Below, in pieces: positions 9,446 to 22,935 of a stretch of 64,000 nt of DNA (the stretch's first letter is position 1; each line of letters begins with the position of its first letter). Under the pieces are notes generated by a model. That model was given only the letters and a program-made list of their open reading frames with translations, was not told the origin of the DNA and searched no databases. Source of the DNA: Fratercula arctica (Eukaryota; Chordata; Aves; Charadriiformes; Alcidae). The stretch spans positions 150,442,447 to 150,506,446 of the forward strand of contig CANTUZ010000001.1 in NCBI GenBank assembly GCA_947846985.1, in the 5' to 3' direction. The position numbers and the translations under genes were made by a program.

Positions 9446-12377
9446 ACTCCAGGTGGGATTCAGCTCACAGATTAAAATACATAAATTAAAATGTTGACAT
9501 TTGGGCATACACTGGAGCTCAGTATCTGAGCTCCCATTATAATCAATGGAGAGCGAGCTGGTACATATGGAGTGTGGAGAGTTTATTCTCAAGTGGACAT
9601 ATACATCTGATTGGCCTAATTTGCAAGCTGAATCTTGTTTTACTTCTCTGTCCTATTTTCTTTCCAGCAAAGGAGGAAGAAGTGCCGCAGAGGAAAAAAA
9701 AAATGTGGAGCCAAAAAACAATCCCATAAATGCATGAGACATGATTACTTGAGGCTTTGTTTTAGTTACCAGTGCTGGAGGTCTCGTACATTCCCTAATT
9801 TCCTTCTGAATAATCAATGCTTCTAGAGTGCTTCTGGAGGTCTTGTGTTCCATCAAGGCTCAGTAAGAAGGTTGTGTCTTCCTCTCACGTGGAGATGATA
9901 TGTTTCTCACTACTGTCTCTTGCAAACATGCAAGGGATGATACTCAGTATTTGACTTGAATTTGAAGCTGAGACATTTCTTGAGAGAAGTATTCTGCTGT
10001 AAGCATATCTTAGTGGGTCTTCAAGATCTGCCCTGCCTCTATGTGGCTTCGAAAGGTCCTAGAAGCACTGAGATGAGCCCACCTCACAAGCTGTAGATGC
10101 GTCTTGGTGTACAGCCATGTACGGAAAACCTGTGGAAACTCCTTCATGTAGAGGACTTAGAGGCTCTAACTTCAGAGCTCATTGCCACCTACGTAGTTGA
10201 CAGGAAAATGTGGTATGCATCTTTTTGTAAAGGAAGAAAGGAAGGACAGGCATGCCTTCAGAAGTCTCACAGAGAAGGATTTTTATTTGCTGGTCACTAT
10301 GAATTAACTGCTTCAGCACTGGAGTGGAAAACATTGATCTTTTATAATGGTTGTGCAATCTATTTTAAATGTAAAAATAACTCTGGAAATGAATAGCTAC
10401 TTATTATAGAGTTTATATATGTGTGTTAATTTTCACTACCTTCTAATTAGAGAGAAAAGCTCACCTATGTCCTCCTGGCACCAAAGCAAGTTAAGTTCTT
10501 CTTTCTCCAAAATTCTGAGCTGATGTCTACCAATACCGTGCTGATTACAGTTATTTCAATTTAGTATAGAAGATATCTGAATATCTTCCTGTCATTCCTT
10601 CTACCCTAGCTTGCAATGATTTTATTTTTGAAAGGAAACCACTACCAACAAAAAGAGAGATGAAGAGTATCCCTTTGTAGTGTGAAGCACAAGAAGCTTT
10701 GAAAATATCCAGGTGAAATGTATTCATGGCTTTATCTTTGAACAACTTCAGTTACATGAGTACTTTAAGTATGTGTCAGGTACAATTAGTTCTTAATGAA
10801 TCCATAATGAGCCTAATTACATTCTGCAATTCAAAATGACGTCTACTTTTCTTCCTAGTTGAAGTTGCCTGTTTGCTTTTCTTACCCACTGTAGTCAGGA
10901 CAGTGTTTACCTTCCTAATTCCCTGAATCATGAGTCTCTCTAGTTTGAATGAAGTAGCGTCAGTGATTCCCGGCTTGAAAAGCAGCAGGGCACAGATGTA
11001 TGAACTCTTGAGCAAATGGATCAGCTAGCACATTACCTTTAAGAACTGATAATCAGCCTCTTTTATGTCTTTTAATAGCAGTGAAAACCACACAAATATA
11101 TATTTTCTTACTTGATTATATTAATTCTTTTCTCTTTTTGGCTGGAACTGCCCTTTTGTAGTGTAGCAGCATAAACACATTTTCAAGCGATGGTGAAAAG
11201 TAGCAGACAAACCAAATTGAAATTCTTCATAATGGTAACCTCTCTGTGTGAAACAAGGGTCTTCTGAACATGCTGTGTAGTAGCCCTTTGCAGCCTCCAC
11301 AACAAATAGAATAGAGGAAGCAGGGGATAATCTCAAACCTAGCTGAAACATGGTTACAAATAAATTATTTCTTGTATTCAACTGAGGATGAATGCACAGT
11401 TTTAGGCTTGCAAAAGGGTTAAGAAAAATAAAACCAATGTAGTATACAAATGAAGAACCAGAGCATAATAAAATTTATGCAAAAAAACCCCTATAATCTA
11501 GAAGAGAAAATGTAAATTAAATAGAGAAAAAGATAACACAGCAAAGAAAAAAGACGGAGAAGCATTCATTTCACTGTAGAGAGGATACAAGTCTCCTGGT
11601 GTAAGTGAAAGCAGATTTTTATCTGTACAAATTTTGGTATGTATCAGTAGAGCTAACACTGCTGTTATTCTCCTGAAAATTATGATGGAAGTTAGACCCT
11701 TAAGTCCTAACTCAACGTATATTGAAGTTATTCAGAAACTTTACAGGGAATTTAAGACAGATCTGAATTAAAGCTAAATTTTTGAAAGAAAAGATAACAA
11801 CATACAACATGTTCTCTTTTGGAAAGTATCTCAATACATATACAGCATACAGGAAAAAGAAAAAGTCAAATAATACAAATTGCCTAAGAAGCTGGGGAAT
11901 CTGGGCTAAAAAGAGGCAAAGAAATAGAAAGAAAATGATGTAATTTGTCTTTGCCAGGAGAGAAACAAGTGAAATGACACCAATTTATCTTGAGAGAAGC
12001 AAAAATCGAAGTAGAAGAAGGCATGAAAAAGCAAGAACAAGAGTTCTGAGTAAAATTCTTTCTGTTTTCCCCTAGGGTAAAAATAAATAGCTAAATAAAC
12101 ACATTAAAGCATTCATGGCTTTTTTCAAAAGCAGAAAATAATCCTCATTTCACAGATAAGTGAACTGAGGGGATGCAAGTTCAAGCAAGGGAGGTAGTCA
12201 TGCTTTAGGATGTCTACCATCAAAATTAGATTCTTCAAATCCTGTTTATCTGCTTCCTCACCCTGGAGTATCAAAGCTGCTGATGCTGAAGTTCTGCTTG
12301 CAGCCTGAGCAGAAGCATCCCAGGGCTGAACACAACTAAGCCTTGCTGGTATTAAAGGAGAGGCCCTCTCTCATCCA

Positions 12378-12405
12378 CTTGGGGTGAGGGTTGCCTCATC
12401 CCAAG
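12378..12405. other. 12-bp inverted repeat with 4-base loop
   Basis: CTTGGGGTGAGG (12378-12389) and CCTCATCCCAAG (12394-12405) are complementary at 11 of 12 positions, or fully paired allowing a G-U pair, around a GTTG loop. The stem is too short for a microRNA precursor and no longer arms were seen. Confidence 0.6.
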
Positions 12406-13472
12406 GGCTTCATCCCTTAGAAATTTTTCAGCTTTTGCTAGAGAGCCCAGCTCTGCCCAAGACACCAGAGGATCATATGCTGTTGGCTCCTCAGTTTTTT
12501 TCCCAGTAGTTCAGAGACTAGCGGGCTGTGGGAAAAAATAGGTCTAATTCTCACCTGAATCTCCACCTGTCTCAGTTTGGTAATGATGAAACTGTGCAGT
12601 GTCCTGAGACAGGGCCTTTTTATTTCTCCACATCAAAATGTTCTCCTTTGCTTGAAATTATTAAATATTCACTGGACCAAAGAGGGGGAAAAGGGACTGC
12701 ATTGATTTCATCTCTCTCTGGCCCAATAGTTAAGGCTCTGAACTCTAATAAGGGAAATTTGTATTCCTGTTTCTGCTCCAAACAGCTATTTCAATAGGTT
12801 ATGTTAAATATCCTGGAATACAGGTCACCTGCTCCATAGCAATGAGAAACAAAATTTTGTTCCTATTTATGTCAATAGGAGTTTTACCATTTACCTCAAT
12901 GGGTTCAATATATGATCTTTAAAAAAAAAGTCACCTAATGTTTCCATATTTTCTATTCACTTCCTAGAAGTCATATTTTCTCCCAGATTTCCCTGTCATT
13001 CTCAACTGTTGAATATTCGCCCCAGGAATTAATGGGAAAAAATTTCCTTCATGAGTTCTGTCCTCATGCATCTGATCTAAACCCACTGAAATCAGACTTG
13101 ATGTGCCTATCCGCTTGTTAAATAAGTTTATCCAGCTGCAGTCTGTGATGATGCAGTCAACCAGAGGAAGCCAGTATATCTGAGCTAAGTTAGTGTGCTT
13201 AACATATTTTTCCTGACTGCTGTCTTGCTGCCTATCAGTCAGGAAAAAGCATTCTGATGAGTCTGAATGCACTGTTTCTTTTATTTTTCTCTATGTGAGT
13301 TCATACTACAGTAAGAACTGAACATAATACATAAAGTACTGATGTGGATCTAGGTCTATTCTTGATTTGGTTGCTTGTGTACATTATTTACTTTGTTTCA
13401 GTTCCCTACTTGTAAACTGCAGAATAAGACAAAAATGTTCTTTAGAAAGCAGTCTAAGGTTAAGCTTATTAT

Positions 13473-13500
13473 TAAAAAAAAACCAAAACAAAACAAAAAA
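13473..13500. repeat. A-rich tract with CCAAAAC/AAAAC units
   Basis: A short low-complexity run of A with C interruptions on the plus strand, one of several with the same strand composition in this window. Confidence 0.8.
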
Positions 13501-14205
13501 GACATCAGAAAGCAAAATTATCAATTAACTCAGACATGATTGTCAGAGCTTTACTTCACAGAGTTAGGCTGTCATCCCTGCGAAGTATGGCTGTGGTATT
13601 CTCAGTGTACAGATCATACCCATCTAAAAGCTATCTAGCCACCTACAGAGACAAATCTCAACAGCTGCTTTGTCTGATTTGGTAGGGAGCAACCTCAATG
13701 TGAGAAGGAATCAGGTCTGATAGTTGCTGTAAGAACAACTTTCAAAGGAAGATCAGTAAAGTTAATAATGGGTCTGAGGAAAAGTGTATCCAAGATAGCT
13801 CACCAGATGTTTCGAGTTTAGAAAAAGTGACTCCAGCAGATTAGTCTTCTGTAAAAGCTTTAATTTTAATATATATTTAGAAAGCCACAGTGTCATTGTT
13901 ATTGATAGGAGAACCTTACTCATTGAGAGGTACTACCTCATGCTTTCTTAGTGGTAATTACAAAATGTTTGTTTTGTACATTCTGGTCTAGTATGAAGGA
14001 TGTGACAGAAAGTGTAGGCAGTGATATTTTAAAGAAAGCAAGCTGTCTCCCGCAGAGCTCTTTTTTTACAATCCTTATGCTTCAAACAGTATTGGAGAAC
14101 TGCTTGTTGGAATCAGGTCTGTAACAGTTTTGTTCATTCTGTTGAAGCCCTACATGTAAGAAATTTGCTGATTAGTATTCAACAAGCTTGAAATATAGAT
14201 GCAGA

Positions 14206-14405
14206 GAGTCATAAATACATGGCTGGAAGGAGCCTGGTAAAGATGTCTAATCCAATTGCTTGCCCCAAGGCAAGATCAAATGCAGCTAAAGTATTTCTGA
14301 CAGATGTTTATCCAGTCTATTCATAGGAATGTCAGTGATGGATATTGTACAATGTCTCAAGACAAGCTGTTCTCAAGACAAAGAAAATTTTAAAATGCAT
14401 CCTTG
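14206..14405 (-). mobile_element. ancient CR1 LINE 3' fragment
   Basis: The plus strand shows the decayed antisense CR1 3' region. TCATAAATACATGGCTGGAA stands where younger copies have TCATAGAATGG. Then come CCCCAAGGCAAGATCAAATG, CTGACAGATGTTTATCCAGT and GTCAGTGATGGATATTG, in the order seen in old CR1 families. Divergence is clearly greater than in the copies at 1205-1600 and 35501-36125. Confidence 0.75.
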
Positions 14406-15080
14406 TCTTCTAGGGCTGGGAGCTGAATGACGGCTGTCTGAGGCTGTTTGTTATACTGGTACTTTTCCTGATTTACATTAATAAACATATCATCCATAGG
14501 GTGTTGAAATTATATCTCCTGCATGACATGCTGCCAGTTGGGACTGTGTGAGGTGACTGGAGATGTATATGGTGAATTGACTTTCAGATAACCGCGTTTG
14601 TGAAATATAAATTCTTGCTCTCTGGCTATATGGCTTAAGGATAACTATCTTAAGGGTGCTATCTCTATCCATATTAAGAATACATGCGGGCATCTTCAAA
14701 AAAGTACAAATGTTTTAGGACCACAAATGTAATTAAAAGCTAGGAGACCTTGCATTCAGAAAGTCAGATGCACACCTTAGAAAAGGTACGTATGGCTCTC
14801 CACCATTTGATAGAAATAATTACTGAAGGTATAAACCATAGCGCTGTTGGCCTAGGATTTGTGAGTGCTTGCTGAAAATGTAGTGTTACCTTAAAAGTGA
14901 GTAAGTTCATGGAATTAAATAAACCAAACATGTCACAAGTTGATGTATGTGTGGACTTCAGTGCATTTTTTCCTTTGTCTACTTTCAAATACCTACTCAG
15001 TCAAGTAGAGACTTATCTCCCATGACCCCAAGGAGAAACCAGCATGAGATACAATTTTTAAAGACAAATATAACGTATTT

Positions 15081-15117
15081 TTAATATATATATATTATAT
15101 ATATTTATATATATATG
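15081..15117. repeat. AT dinucleotide microsatellite
   Basis: Alternating TA with few interruptions across about 37 bases. Confidence 0.9.
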
Positions 15118-18100
15118 AAATAGCTTCTACAGGATTTTTTCCCAGGATATTTTAAATCTTCAGACCTTTTACTTTAATTATATCTGAATTCAAACTATCT
15201 GTATTTTCTTGCTATTGTGAGGCTGAGCAGCATTATGAACTCTTGTAGCAAACAGCTAAACTTAAACCAGAAATGAGTCAAACGATTTCTGTGCTTGAAA
15301 AAAGATTTATGTGCTTAACAAAGATTCGTGTGCTAAAAAATGAGGAAACCACACTGAACATCTAGGTTGATACTTCTCCGCTTTTCATGTTAGCAATGCC
15401 CCTTACTCAAAGAAAATAAAATTTTTCATGAGGTATTAATATTTTCTGTCAAAGCAGGAAAGGAGATGAATCGATGAGAACAGCAACGTTAAGCAGTTTG
15501 TTTGTCCAGCTTCAAGAAGCTTGAGTAACTTGATCGTGAGGCATGCTGAAGGCATGAGTTAGTGGGAATAGAATTTTCAGAGCCTTGCAACCTCTTTTGA
15601 CTATTTTTGGCGGTCCTCTAGACTATGTAACAGCCTGTGCTTTGGGAAGCAGTTCTTGTCTGTCCTCTTGTACAATGGTCTAAAGCAATTTGCCCAACTA
15701 AAGAGCGGCATAACACAGGACCATGCAAAGGAGATTGTGATACGCACTGTGTACCTGTTTTTGTATAAGAGCAGGTGATATCTACTGGTGTCCATTCCTT
15801 GGTTTCACCTGTCTGTGGCATGTATCTCCATAGCACAGAAGCACACTAATCAGTGCAAAAACCATTAAATAGGCATGCAGGAATAAAAAAAAGCTTCCCC
15901 TACGCATTGAGAAGGCATACCTTTCTCCTTCACCACTCCTTTCTCTGAAAATGATGGATGGTTAAGAAGAAGGGGGGCAAATTCTGGTAAAATTGGCAAA
16001 AATAGTAGAAATTTAGGTTGGGACACACGTGCAAAAATGTGCTACTAATTTTACAATATGTGTTTAATGGTACAGTCTGAAGTTGAGAACTAAACACACT
16101 TGGGAAAAATATCATATTTCCCAACTAAAAATACATGAAGAGGAAAAAGATAGTTTTATTCAGCTCTGCTGATGACATTTTCAGTCCAGTATGACAGGGA
16201 GTAGAAAGGAGCTCTTAAAACAGCACTTAAAAGATGAATACCGAAACTGTATTCCTAAATAATTACTGTGCTTTTATCTTACTTCTGTTGCTTGCAAGGA
16301 ATTTTGTCAGCAAAAGTATATAAAGCACTTCAGAGCAACAATTTTATGAAATTACTTTTAATGCATGAAATGCACTCTATTCCGTTCAAAATCTTTTTGG
16401 AAAATGAGAGATGTTCCCAAGTGTTGAAAGAAACCTATCAAAATCATAAAGCATGTATAAAATAAATGTATAAATTTAAGTAGTAGCTTGACTCTTGCTA
16501 AAGTAAAATAGGAAACTGTTTGAATTAGTAGAATTTTCCACAACAATACTGTAACCATTATTTTTTCCTGTCAGTGAATTACAAAACCTTTTTACTGTTT
16601 GATTTACTACAGGAGAGAGTATTCCTCTTAAAATGTCCACTCTGTATTTTGCTGTACCCATCCTTCACTCCCAATAAAGTCCGAGGATCTGTAGGAGGCA
16701 CAGGAGGACTCAGATGCATCATGGATTGTCAGAAGGATGAAACATTGGCTTCTCCTATATATAAACCCCCATGCCGAGCAATGAGAGAGATGAAAGACAA
16801 ATGCATTGAAAATGTATTATCAATATCGTCATTTCTAGAAAGTATTCAACATTTATCATTCACTGAAAAGAGCCACTAAATCATTCCTGTGTCACAGTCC
16901 TGATTTGCTTATAAGATGTATTCCAAGGCTTAAAACACACACACACTGACTAGTGTTGATAGTACTGAGGGCTGAGACAAATTTAAATATAATCCTGTTT
17001 TGAGACACTTTACAAGAGTGGTTTAAAATTGAGGGGAATTCAGAGTAAAGGAGACATTTTGAGAAGTGCCAGTGAAGGGTTATTTAAAATTTTAATTTTT
17101 CTCTTGATTACAATAGCAATATCAAGAAAATTGAAAGGAAGGAGCTAATCACTGGACTTGTTGTCTCAGGCACAGCATTACGCCTGCTGTAGTTCACATC
17201 TAAACCCCACTCTGTGGAGGGCACTGCTTACATTTTAGTACCTTTTAGAGGCTACCTAGAGTGTTTCACATGGCATGATGGCTACTTTATTAAAAGGACT
17301 CATTAAAGTAGTTTCTGAGAAATACATGATAGCTTACATAGTCATACACTACAAGCTGTTCCTCTGAAAGCTTAGCAAACACCCTTCAGGCATCTGTTTT
17401 AATAACACTTTGCAGTGGAACCCAACCTCTTAGATAACACATTTTATTCATGGATTATCAAGTTTACATGTTTTAAATATTTATGGAATTCATAATCCCA
17501 TATGGTCCTTACTGTGAAGCATGATACAAGTGTTTCATGAGAAAGTGCGGACATATTTATGAAAAATAATATCTGCTCTTTCCTCTCAATAGAGCTGGAT
17601 TTCTGTATTGAGTAAACTGCAGTGATTACACTGATTTTTGTCTCCTTTGTTCTGCTTTTTTTGTTTGTTTAGTCTTCAAAGAATTTTGAGGTTTCCAGCA
17701 GCACACGGTTATCAAAACAGCATTCTGCTGAAGAGCAGGCTTATAATATTCTTATAAGAAGCCATTCTTTGTGTCTGTTGGTATTTCTCAGTATACGGAA
17801 TGCAATCAGATCAGGCTTTTCTTCAGAGTACAGGACTTTCTTCAGCAACATCAAACCTTTCCATACATTCTTAAAGACAATCCAAAACAGGCTTTTCAAT
17901 TTGCAGACATACCCCAGCTAATATATCTAACTAATTCCTCATTAGTTTTTTTGCTGGAGAGGAAAATGGATAGGGAATGGAAAGAAAGAAGTTACACATA
18001 TGCAGAAACTTAATTTTCTAACTACATTTTGCAACAACTAGACAACTGAGATGGATGTAAAGATGGATATTGCAATAAAAGCAGAAAATAGCGAGACTGA

Positions 18101-18816
18101 TTTTTTGGTCTGAAGAGGGAAAGATGTGTTTGAAATTAGGAGGATTTTAACTTCATCAAGAATCAATAAGATTCTGGCTTGCAATGCAGACAGAATCAAG
18201 GTTAAGAGAAGTCCCAAGTTCCTGGAATGAATATAGGCAGTATGATATAATGATGAATAATGATAAAGGAAACTAAAGTGATCAGTGTGATTATCTGAGG
18301 AGCTATCCCAAGAAAACCTTGAAATGTTGGACAGGGTGAACAGCAAAAAGCAGTCATAGTTTCTTTCTGGTTGCCCATATCTAGTTTGTGGGACCAAGAC
18401 ATGAAGGACAAACAGTGACAGTAGAGAACTTAGTTTATGTCTGGAGAGAGAGGGGCCTGATGCCTTCTTAAGCTCCCCCCTTCACGCTCATTTATTCTGC
18501 CTTGAGAATGTATCCAAGGTTTTGCGAATGTCCAAAGACAGACTTCAGGGGAAGATGCAAGACAAGAAAGGAAGATGTTGAGTAGAGTAATAAACCTCCT
18601 TGAAAAGAAAATACAGTGGGTATATTTTTGTTTAATAGATATTTGCATGTTGATCAAACTCCATAGAAAAGGACTGGGAAGAATTGCCTGTGTTGCAGAA
18701 AACAGTCCCACCTGCCTGTCTTATTCATGTCCACTCCCCTCACTTCACCATACACTGGAAAATGCACTTTTATGATTCCGTATAGCCAGTACAATTTTTT
18801 AAAATCTTTTTTTTGA

Positions 18817-18880
18817 AAAACAAACAAACAAACAAACAAACAATAAAAAAAACCAACCAAAACCTGAAACCCCCAACCCT
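18817..18880. repeat. AAAC tetranucleotide microsatellite and A/C-rich tail
   Basis: About six CAAA/AAAC units (18817-18843) run into a degenerate A/C tract with CCAACCAAAACC units. Confidence 0.9.
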
Positions 18881-19555
18881 CAAACTTTTAAAGCTATTTA
18901 AAACAATGAAATGATCCTTCTTTGAATTTTCTGAAGTCTTTTTCTGTGGTTTTCTTACAAATGTATGTTCTTTGAAACTAGGTCTTTTTGTACTTTGTAT
19001 CCTGTAAAAAACTGAACATAGTAACATGAGTCAATATCTTAATCAATGAACTAAAGGTGATGGTAAATCCTTCATGACTGACCCTTACAAGGGTAAAAAC
19101 TTTGCACGTAAGCCAACCTCATCTTTTAAAGAATGACATTTTATCTAGTCAGCAGGAATTAAGACAACTACAAATTTTCCAAGCCCTTATTGATATTGTT
19201 GGTATGTGTAGTGGAATTCATAATTTGACTACAAAAATAGAATGCTAAAATCCAAGAGTAAGAGATAATTTTGACCTTTCCTCTTTTGAGAAGATGTAAT
19301 CTAGATACCAGTTAAACTAGTAGTTGAATATTCTTTCAAAAATTTTTTCAGCTGTGAAGCTTTGCAGCCACATCATTAGGATTAACTTGTGCTCTAAATG
19401 CTATCTTGCAGCTCAGCTATCTGCTACTAAATATTGGATGCTTCTCTGTGGAAAATGTTTCATTACTTGCCTAAATATTTCATTTGGAACACTGATGTGA
19501 ACACCTGGCTCTGAGAGAACACAGAAGGACCCTGGAAATGTCCACTGGAAAAAAA

Positions 19556-19620
19556 CCAAACCAAACCAAACCAAACCAAACCAAACCAAACCAAACCAAA
19601 CCAAACCAAACCAAACCAAA
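19556..19620. repeat. perfect CCAAA pentanucleotide microsatellite, 13 units
   Basis: Thirteen uninterrupted CCAAA units span 65 bases (TTTGG on the minus strand), preceded by AAAAAAA and followed by CCCAAAAAG. The minus-strand reading frame through it repeats Leu-Val-Trp-Phe-Gly because the unit is 5 bases. That frame is an artefact, not a protein. Confidence 0.97.
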
Positions 19621-22045
19621 CCCAAAAAGAACCCCTTCAAACAAAAACAAAACTGTAGGTCAGCAAGCAGCTAACACTTTATGACTTTTTTGAATCCCCA
19701 GCATTTAGAACAAAGCAGATCAAATGAGGAAAAATTAGAGACGAAAGATACTTATCTTCTTGAAATACTGACAAGATAAGAATGCCACATGTAACAGTTG
19801 TATGCTGAATTTAACTTTGTGAGACCAACAGACCTTATGGTTAGCCTCTTTGGTGATGTGGATGCTTCACGTTATAGATTTTCATGAGCACTGTATGTGG
19901 AAGAGTAGTCTGGAAGTAAAGTAATCAGTGCATTTGAACCAGTTAGCAAACTTCTTGGAAGGCTAAATGAAGGATTCCACAAGTCCCTATGCTGTCTCCA
20001 GTTGCAGAGTTATAGCAATATCATGGCATTACCCTGTGCAATGCAGACATACCCAGAATATTATCCACCATGCTTTAACCTCCTATGGGACATAGTAAAG
20101 ATTCATTGCCTGATTACTTTTCCTCTAGTCTGTTCAAGTTATTTAAATCAGTAGGTAGCAGATGCTTGTCCATCCATTCAGATCTAACTAACTTAAGCAG
20201 CAGGTACTCTGAGGTAGAATTCTTGATTATCTAAGACAGTGTTTTTACAGAGAAAATGAATTATCTCTCTACAGAAGAAAATAAGGCAAAGCATTGACCA
20301 GGAAGGAAAAGAAATCCTCATTCACAAATATTTTCAAAGTCAGATCTCTTTCCTTATTTACCTTTCTTAATGAAGTTTGCTTTAGTTATATATTTTTTTG
20401 TTGCCTTCTCTATAAACCTACACTGATTTATTAGCCCTTGTCTTCTGTAATCATTTAGATTCATTGCCCTATTTAAGACTATTTGCACACAGAAGATAAT
20501 AAAATATTAGCATGCTTGATCCCAATTAACTGCGATTGGTTCCACTGCAATTTCTGCATGCAAGCTTTTGCAGCCTGTGAACACTTAATCCTCTCTTCTT
20601 GTATACAAAAAGAATAGCAGGAAATATTGACTAGTGTTTTGGATCGTGCAGCTTGAACAACAGTGACTTGTACCTTTTCTATCAACAAATCCCCCAAAGC
20701 TGGATTATGGGCCATGCCTATCTATACCTTTTCTGTTATCCTTTCATTCAGTCAAAAACTGGCTAACCAAATAATTACTTCTCTGTCTTCTAAACTACTC
20801 TGCAATATGTAAGGTTATTTGTACCAAAGCAAATGCACTTCTGCCACCTGAAAAAGATGATGACTGGTACAATGCTGTGGAAGTCCAGATACATAAAATT
20901 GAAGTTCTGCTATGCATTGGCCTGAAAATTTGACCTATGAAATAGAGATGGCAAATTGCATTTGTTTCAAAGCAAGCTACCGTAAACAAGCACAATGGCT
21001 TTGCAAAGTTTATCAGATGCAGTCATTATCTATTAAACTGGGTTTCATATGTGTTAGATATCTGCAAGTGTAAATGAGATGTTTAAGTCACTCAAAGGTT
21101 TTAAGTATTGTACTTACACAGGCTACTTATTATCCATATTTTGGTTCTTTCTCTGCATCATCAACAACAATAATAATAGAAGCAGTAATAATATTCCAGC
21201 TGGGAATAATTCTTTGATGTTTTTTGTGTGGCTAATTGTGAGAACATAAAATAAATCCTACTTCTAGCATATCTGCTAGCAGTGTGTGTTAACTTCTGAA
21301 ACTGTGAATACACTTTGGATCTGTGAACAGTAGTTGCCTTGGAGAATATGTTTTACATAAACATTGAAGGAAAATTGGTCTATGGCATGAAAAGAGACTT
21401 AACCTTTGTGTATTGGAAAACAGATGGGTCAATATCAGGTTACGGTCTCGATTATGTTTACTCGTTATTTTTATTCCACATAAAAAGCTGAAAAAGTCTG
21501 AGATGTCATGCTGTTATGTATGCCTTTTTCAAAATGAGAACTTATTCCACACAGAAACTGGGAAAGTCAAGTTATTTACAAGATTTCTTATAAACCAGGG
21601 ATGGCAGACAGTGTGATTGTTCTGTGAAAATCTGATGGTTATTGACTATAGGATTATTTGCTGTGTGTTTACCAATGACTAAGGACTAATTGCCAGCAGA
21701 TTTCCTATTACTAAATAAAGGTACATTTGAACATTATTAATTCAACCCCTTTATCCTTTGTGTTAAGGACGAATAGTTTGTAAAACATATATCAACACTG
21801 AATAGATACTGTGAACATTTTCTGAATGCCTTGGAGGCAACTGCAAGCACTGCAGTAGGCAATATAGTAGATTATAGCTTTCCTTTAACATCTTCAACCA
21901 TTATAAGCATTGATTATCTGTGCATTAGAATGTTTGTGAGCTATTTATTAACCTGTTATAAAGTCCATGCATGTGTCTAGATTCACAAAATTCTAGGTGT
22001 GATCCAAGGACAGACAGAGAAATGCTTGTTTGCTTTTCCTTTCAG

Positions 22046-22106
22046 GTATGCTGGAACGGAACAAGATATGTATGTGGGAAAAGCAGAAATATTCCCAAGG
22101 TTGCTG
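22046..22106 (+). other. candidate internal exon (61 nt) bounded by strong splice sites
   Basis: A pyrimidine tract, TTTGCTTTTCCTTTCAG, ends at 22045 and a donor, GCTG|GTGAGT, starts at 22107. The 61 bases between are open in two frames. In one the peptide starts VCWNGTRYVCGK, which superficially recalls the CWNG motif of glypicans, but the following residues do not match that family. Length is not a multiple of 3. No partner exon was found. It could belong to a non-coding RNA or be chance. Confidence 0.2.
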
Positions 22107-22362
22107 GTGAGTTGTCACACCAGGTCTTAGCGGCTGGCTTTGAACACAGGGGAGTCACACAGGGTGTAAGTTAACATGTTTGAATGTCTCATGGAAACAA
22201 CATGTCTCCAATTCACCATGAAGAGGCTGAAGCACGAAGGGACAACTTACAAAGCTGGCACAGAGCTTCCATTCACAGACTTTGAAGGATGAGTCTCTAT
22301 ACAATGAATTCGTATTTTCACAGGGGTCTCTCCTGAAGACAGGTATGCAAATCTTAAGGGAG

Positions 22363-22935
22363 TGTACTGGTTTTGGCTGGGATAGAGTTAATTTTCTTCA
22401 CGGTAGCTCATATGGTGCTGTTTTGGGTTTGTGACCAAAGAAGTGTTGCTAACACACCCATGTTTTAGCTGTTGCTGAAAAGTGCTTACACAGCATCAAC
22501 ACCTTCTCTGTTTCTCATGCTGCCCTGCCAGTGTGCGGGCTGGGGTGTGGGCACAAGAAGCTGGGAGGGGACACAGCTGGGACAGCTGTCCTCAACTGGC
22601 CAAATGGATACCCCAGACCATATGGTGTCACGCTCAGCAATAAAAGCTGGGGAAAGAAAGGGGGGGCATTTGGAGCTAGGGTACTTGTGTTCCCAAATAA
22701 CCATTATGCATAATGGAGCCCTGCTTTCCTGGAAATGTCTAAGCACCTGCCTGATGATGGGAAGTAGTGAATTAATTCCTCATTTTGCTTTGCTTGCGCA
22801 GCTTTTGCTTTACCTATTAAATTGGCTTTATCTCAACCCATGAGTTTTTACACTTTTACCCTTCTAACTCCCTTCTTCATACTACTGGAGGAGTGAGTGA
22901 GTGACTGTGTGGAGCTGAACTGCCAACTGGTGTTA
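22363..22935 (+). mobile_element. avian ERVL-type solo LTR, copy 2
   Basis: It starts TGTACTGGTTTTGGCTGGGA and ends near GTTAACACACAACG, aligning along its full 573 bases with the copy at 2302-2886. The final CA appears mutated to CG. Flanks GGGAG (22358-22362) and GGCAG (22936-22940) agree at 4 of 5. The TATA position reads CAATAAAAG (about 22639), and TATTAAATTGGCTTTATC near 22815 marks the polyadenylation region, so the LTR reads on the plus strand. It is solo, with no internal sequence on either side. Confidence 0.85.

Larger units (their letters stand above)
9446..14205. other. unannotated AT-rich sequence
   Basis: No gene recognised. A polypyrimidine tract with CAG ends at about 9665, before a lysine- and arginine-rich frame with no defined end. 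A frame at 10097-10396 (99 codons) matches no family. A short hairpin lies at 12378-12405, and an A/C-rich tract at 13473-13500. Confidence 0.45.
14406..22362. other. unannotated AT-rich sequence
   Basis: Contains the microsatellites listed separately (15081-15117, 18817-18880, 19556-19620). The many short frames show no protein family. A 101-codon plus frame at 16574-16879 and a 119-codon minus frame at 18038-18397 were inspected and not recognised. A candidate exon at 22046-22106 is listed separately. Confidence 0.45.

Noticed and set aside
9660..9826. Strongly basic frame after a good polypyrimidine-CAG site
   Set aside because: The Lys/Arg run comes from a purine-rich stretch, two frames are open at once and no donor or poly-A signal defines an exon.
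19413..19640. Minus-strand frame with a repeated Leu-Val-Trp-Phe-Gly pattern
   Set aside because: It is a direct consequence of translating the CCAAA pentanucleotide microsatellite.
22046..22106. Glypican-like CWNG motif
   Set aside because: Only four residues agree. The residues that follow do not fit the conserved glypican sequence, so the match is treated as chance; only the splice-site pattern is kept as a weak candidate.
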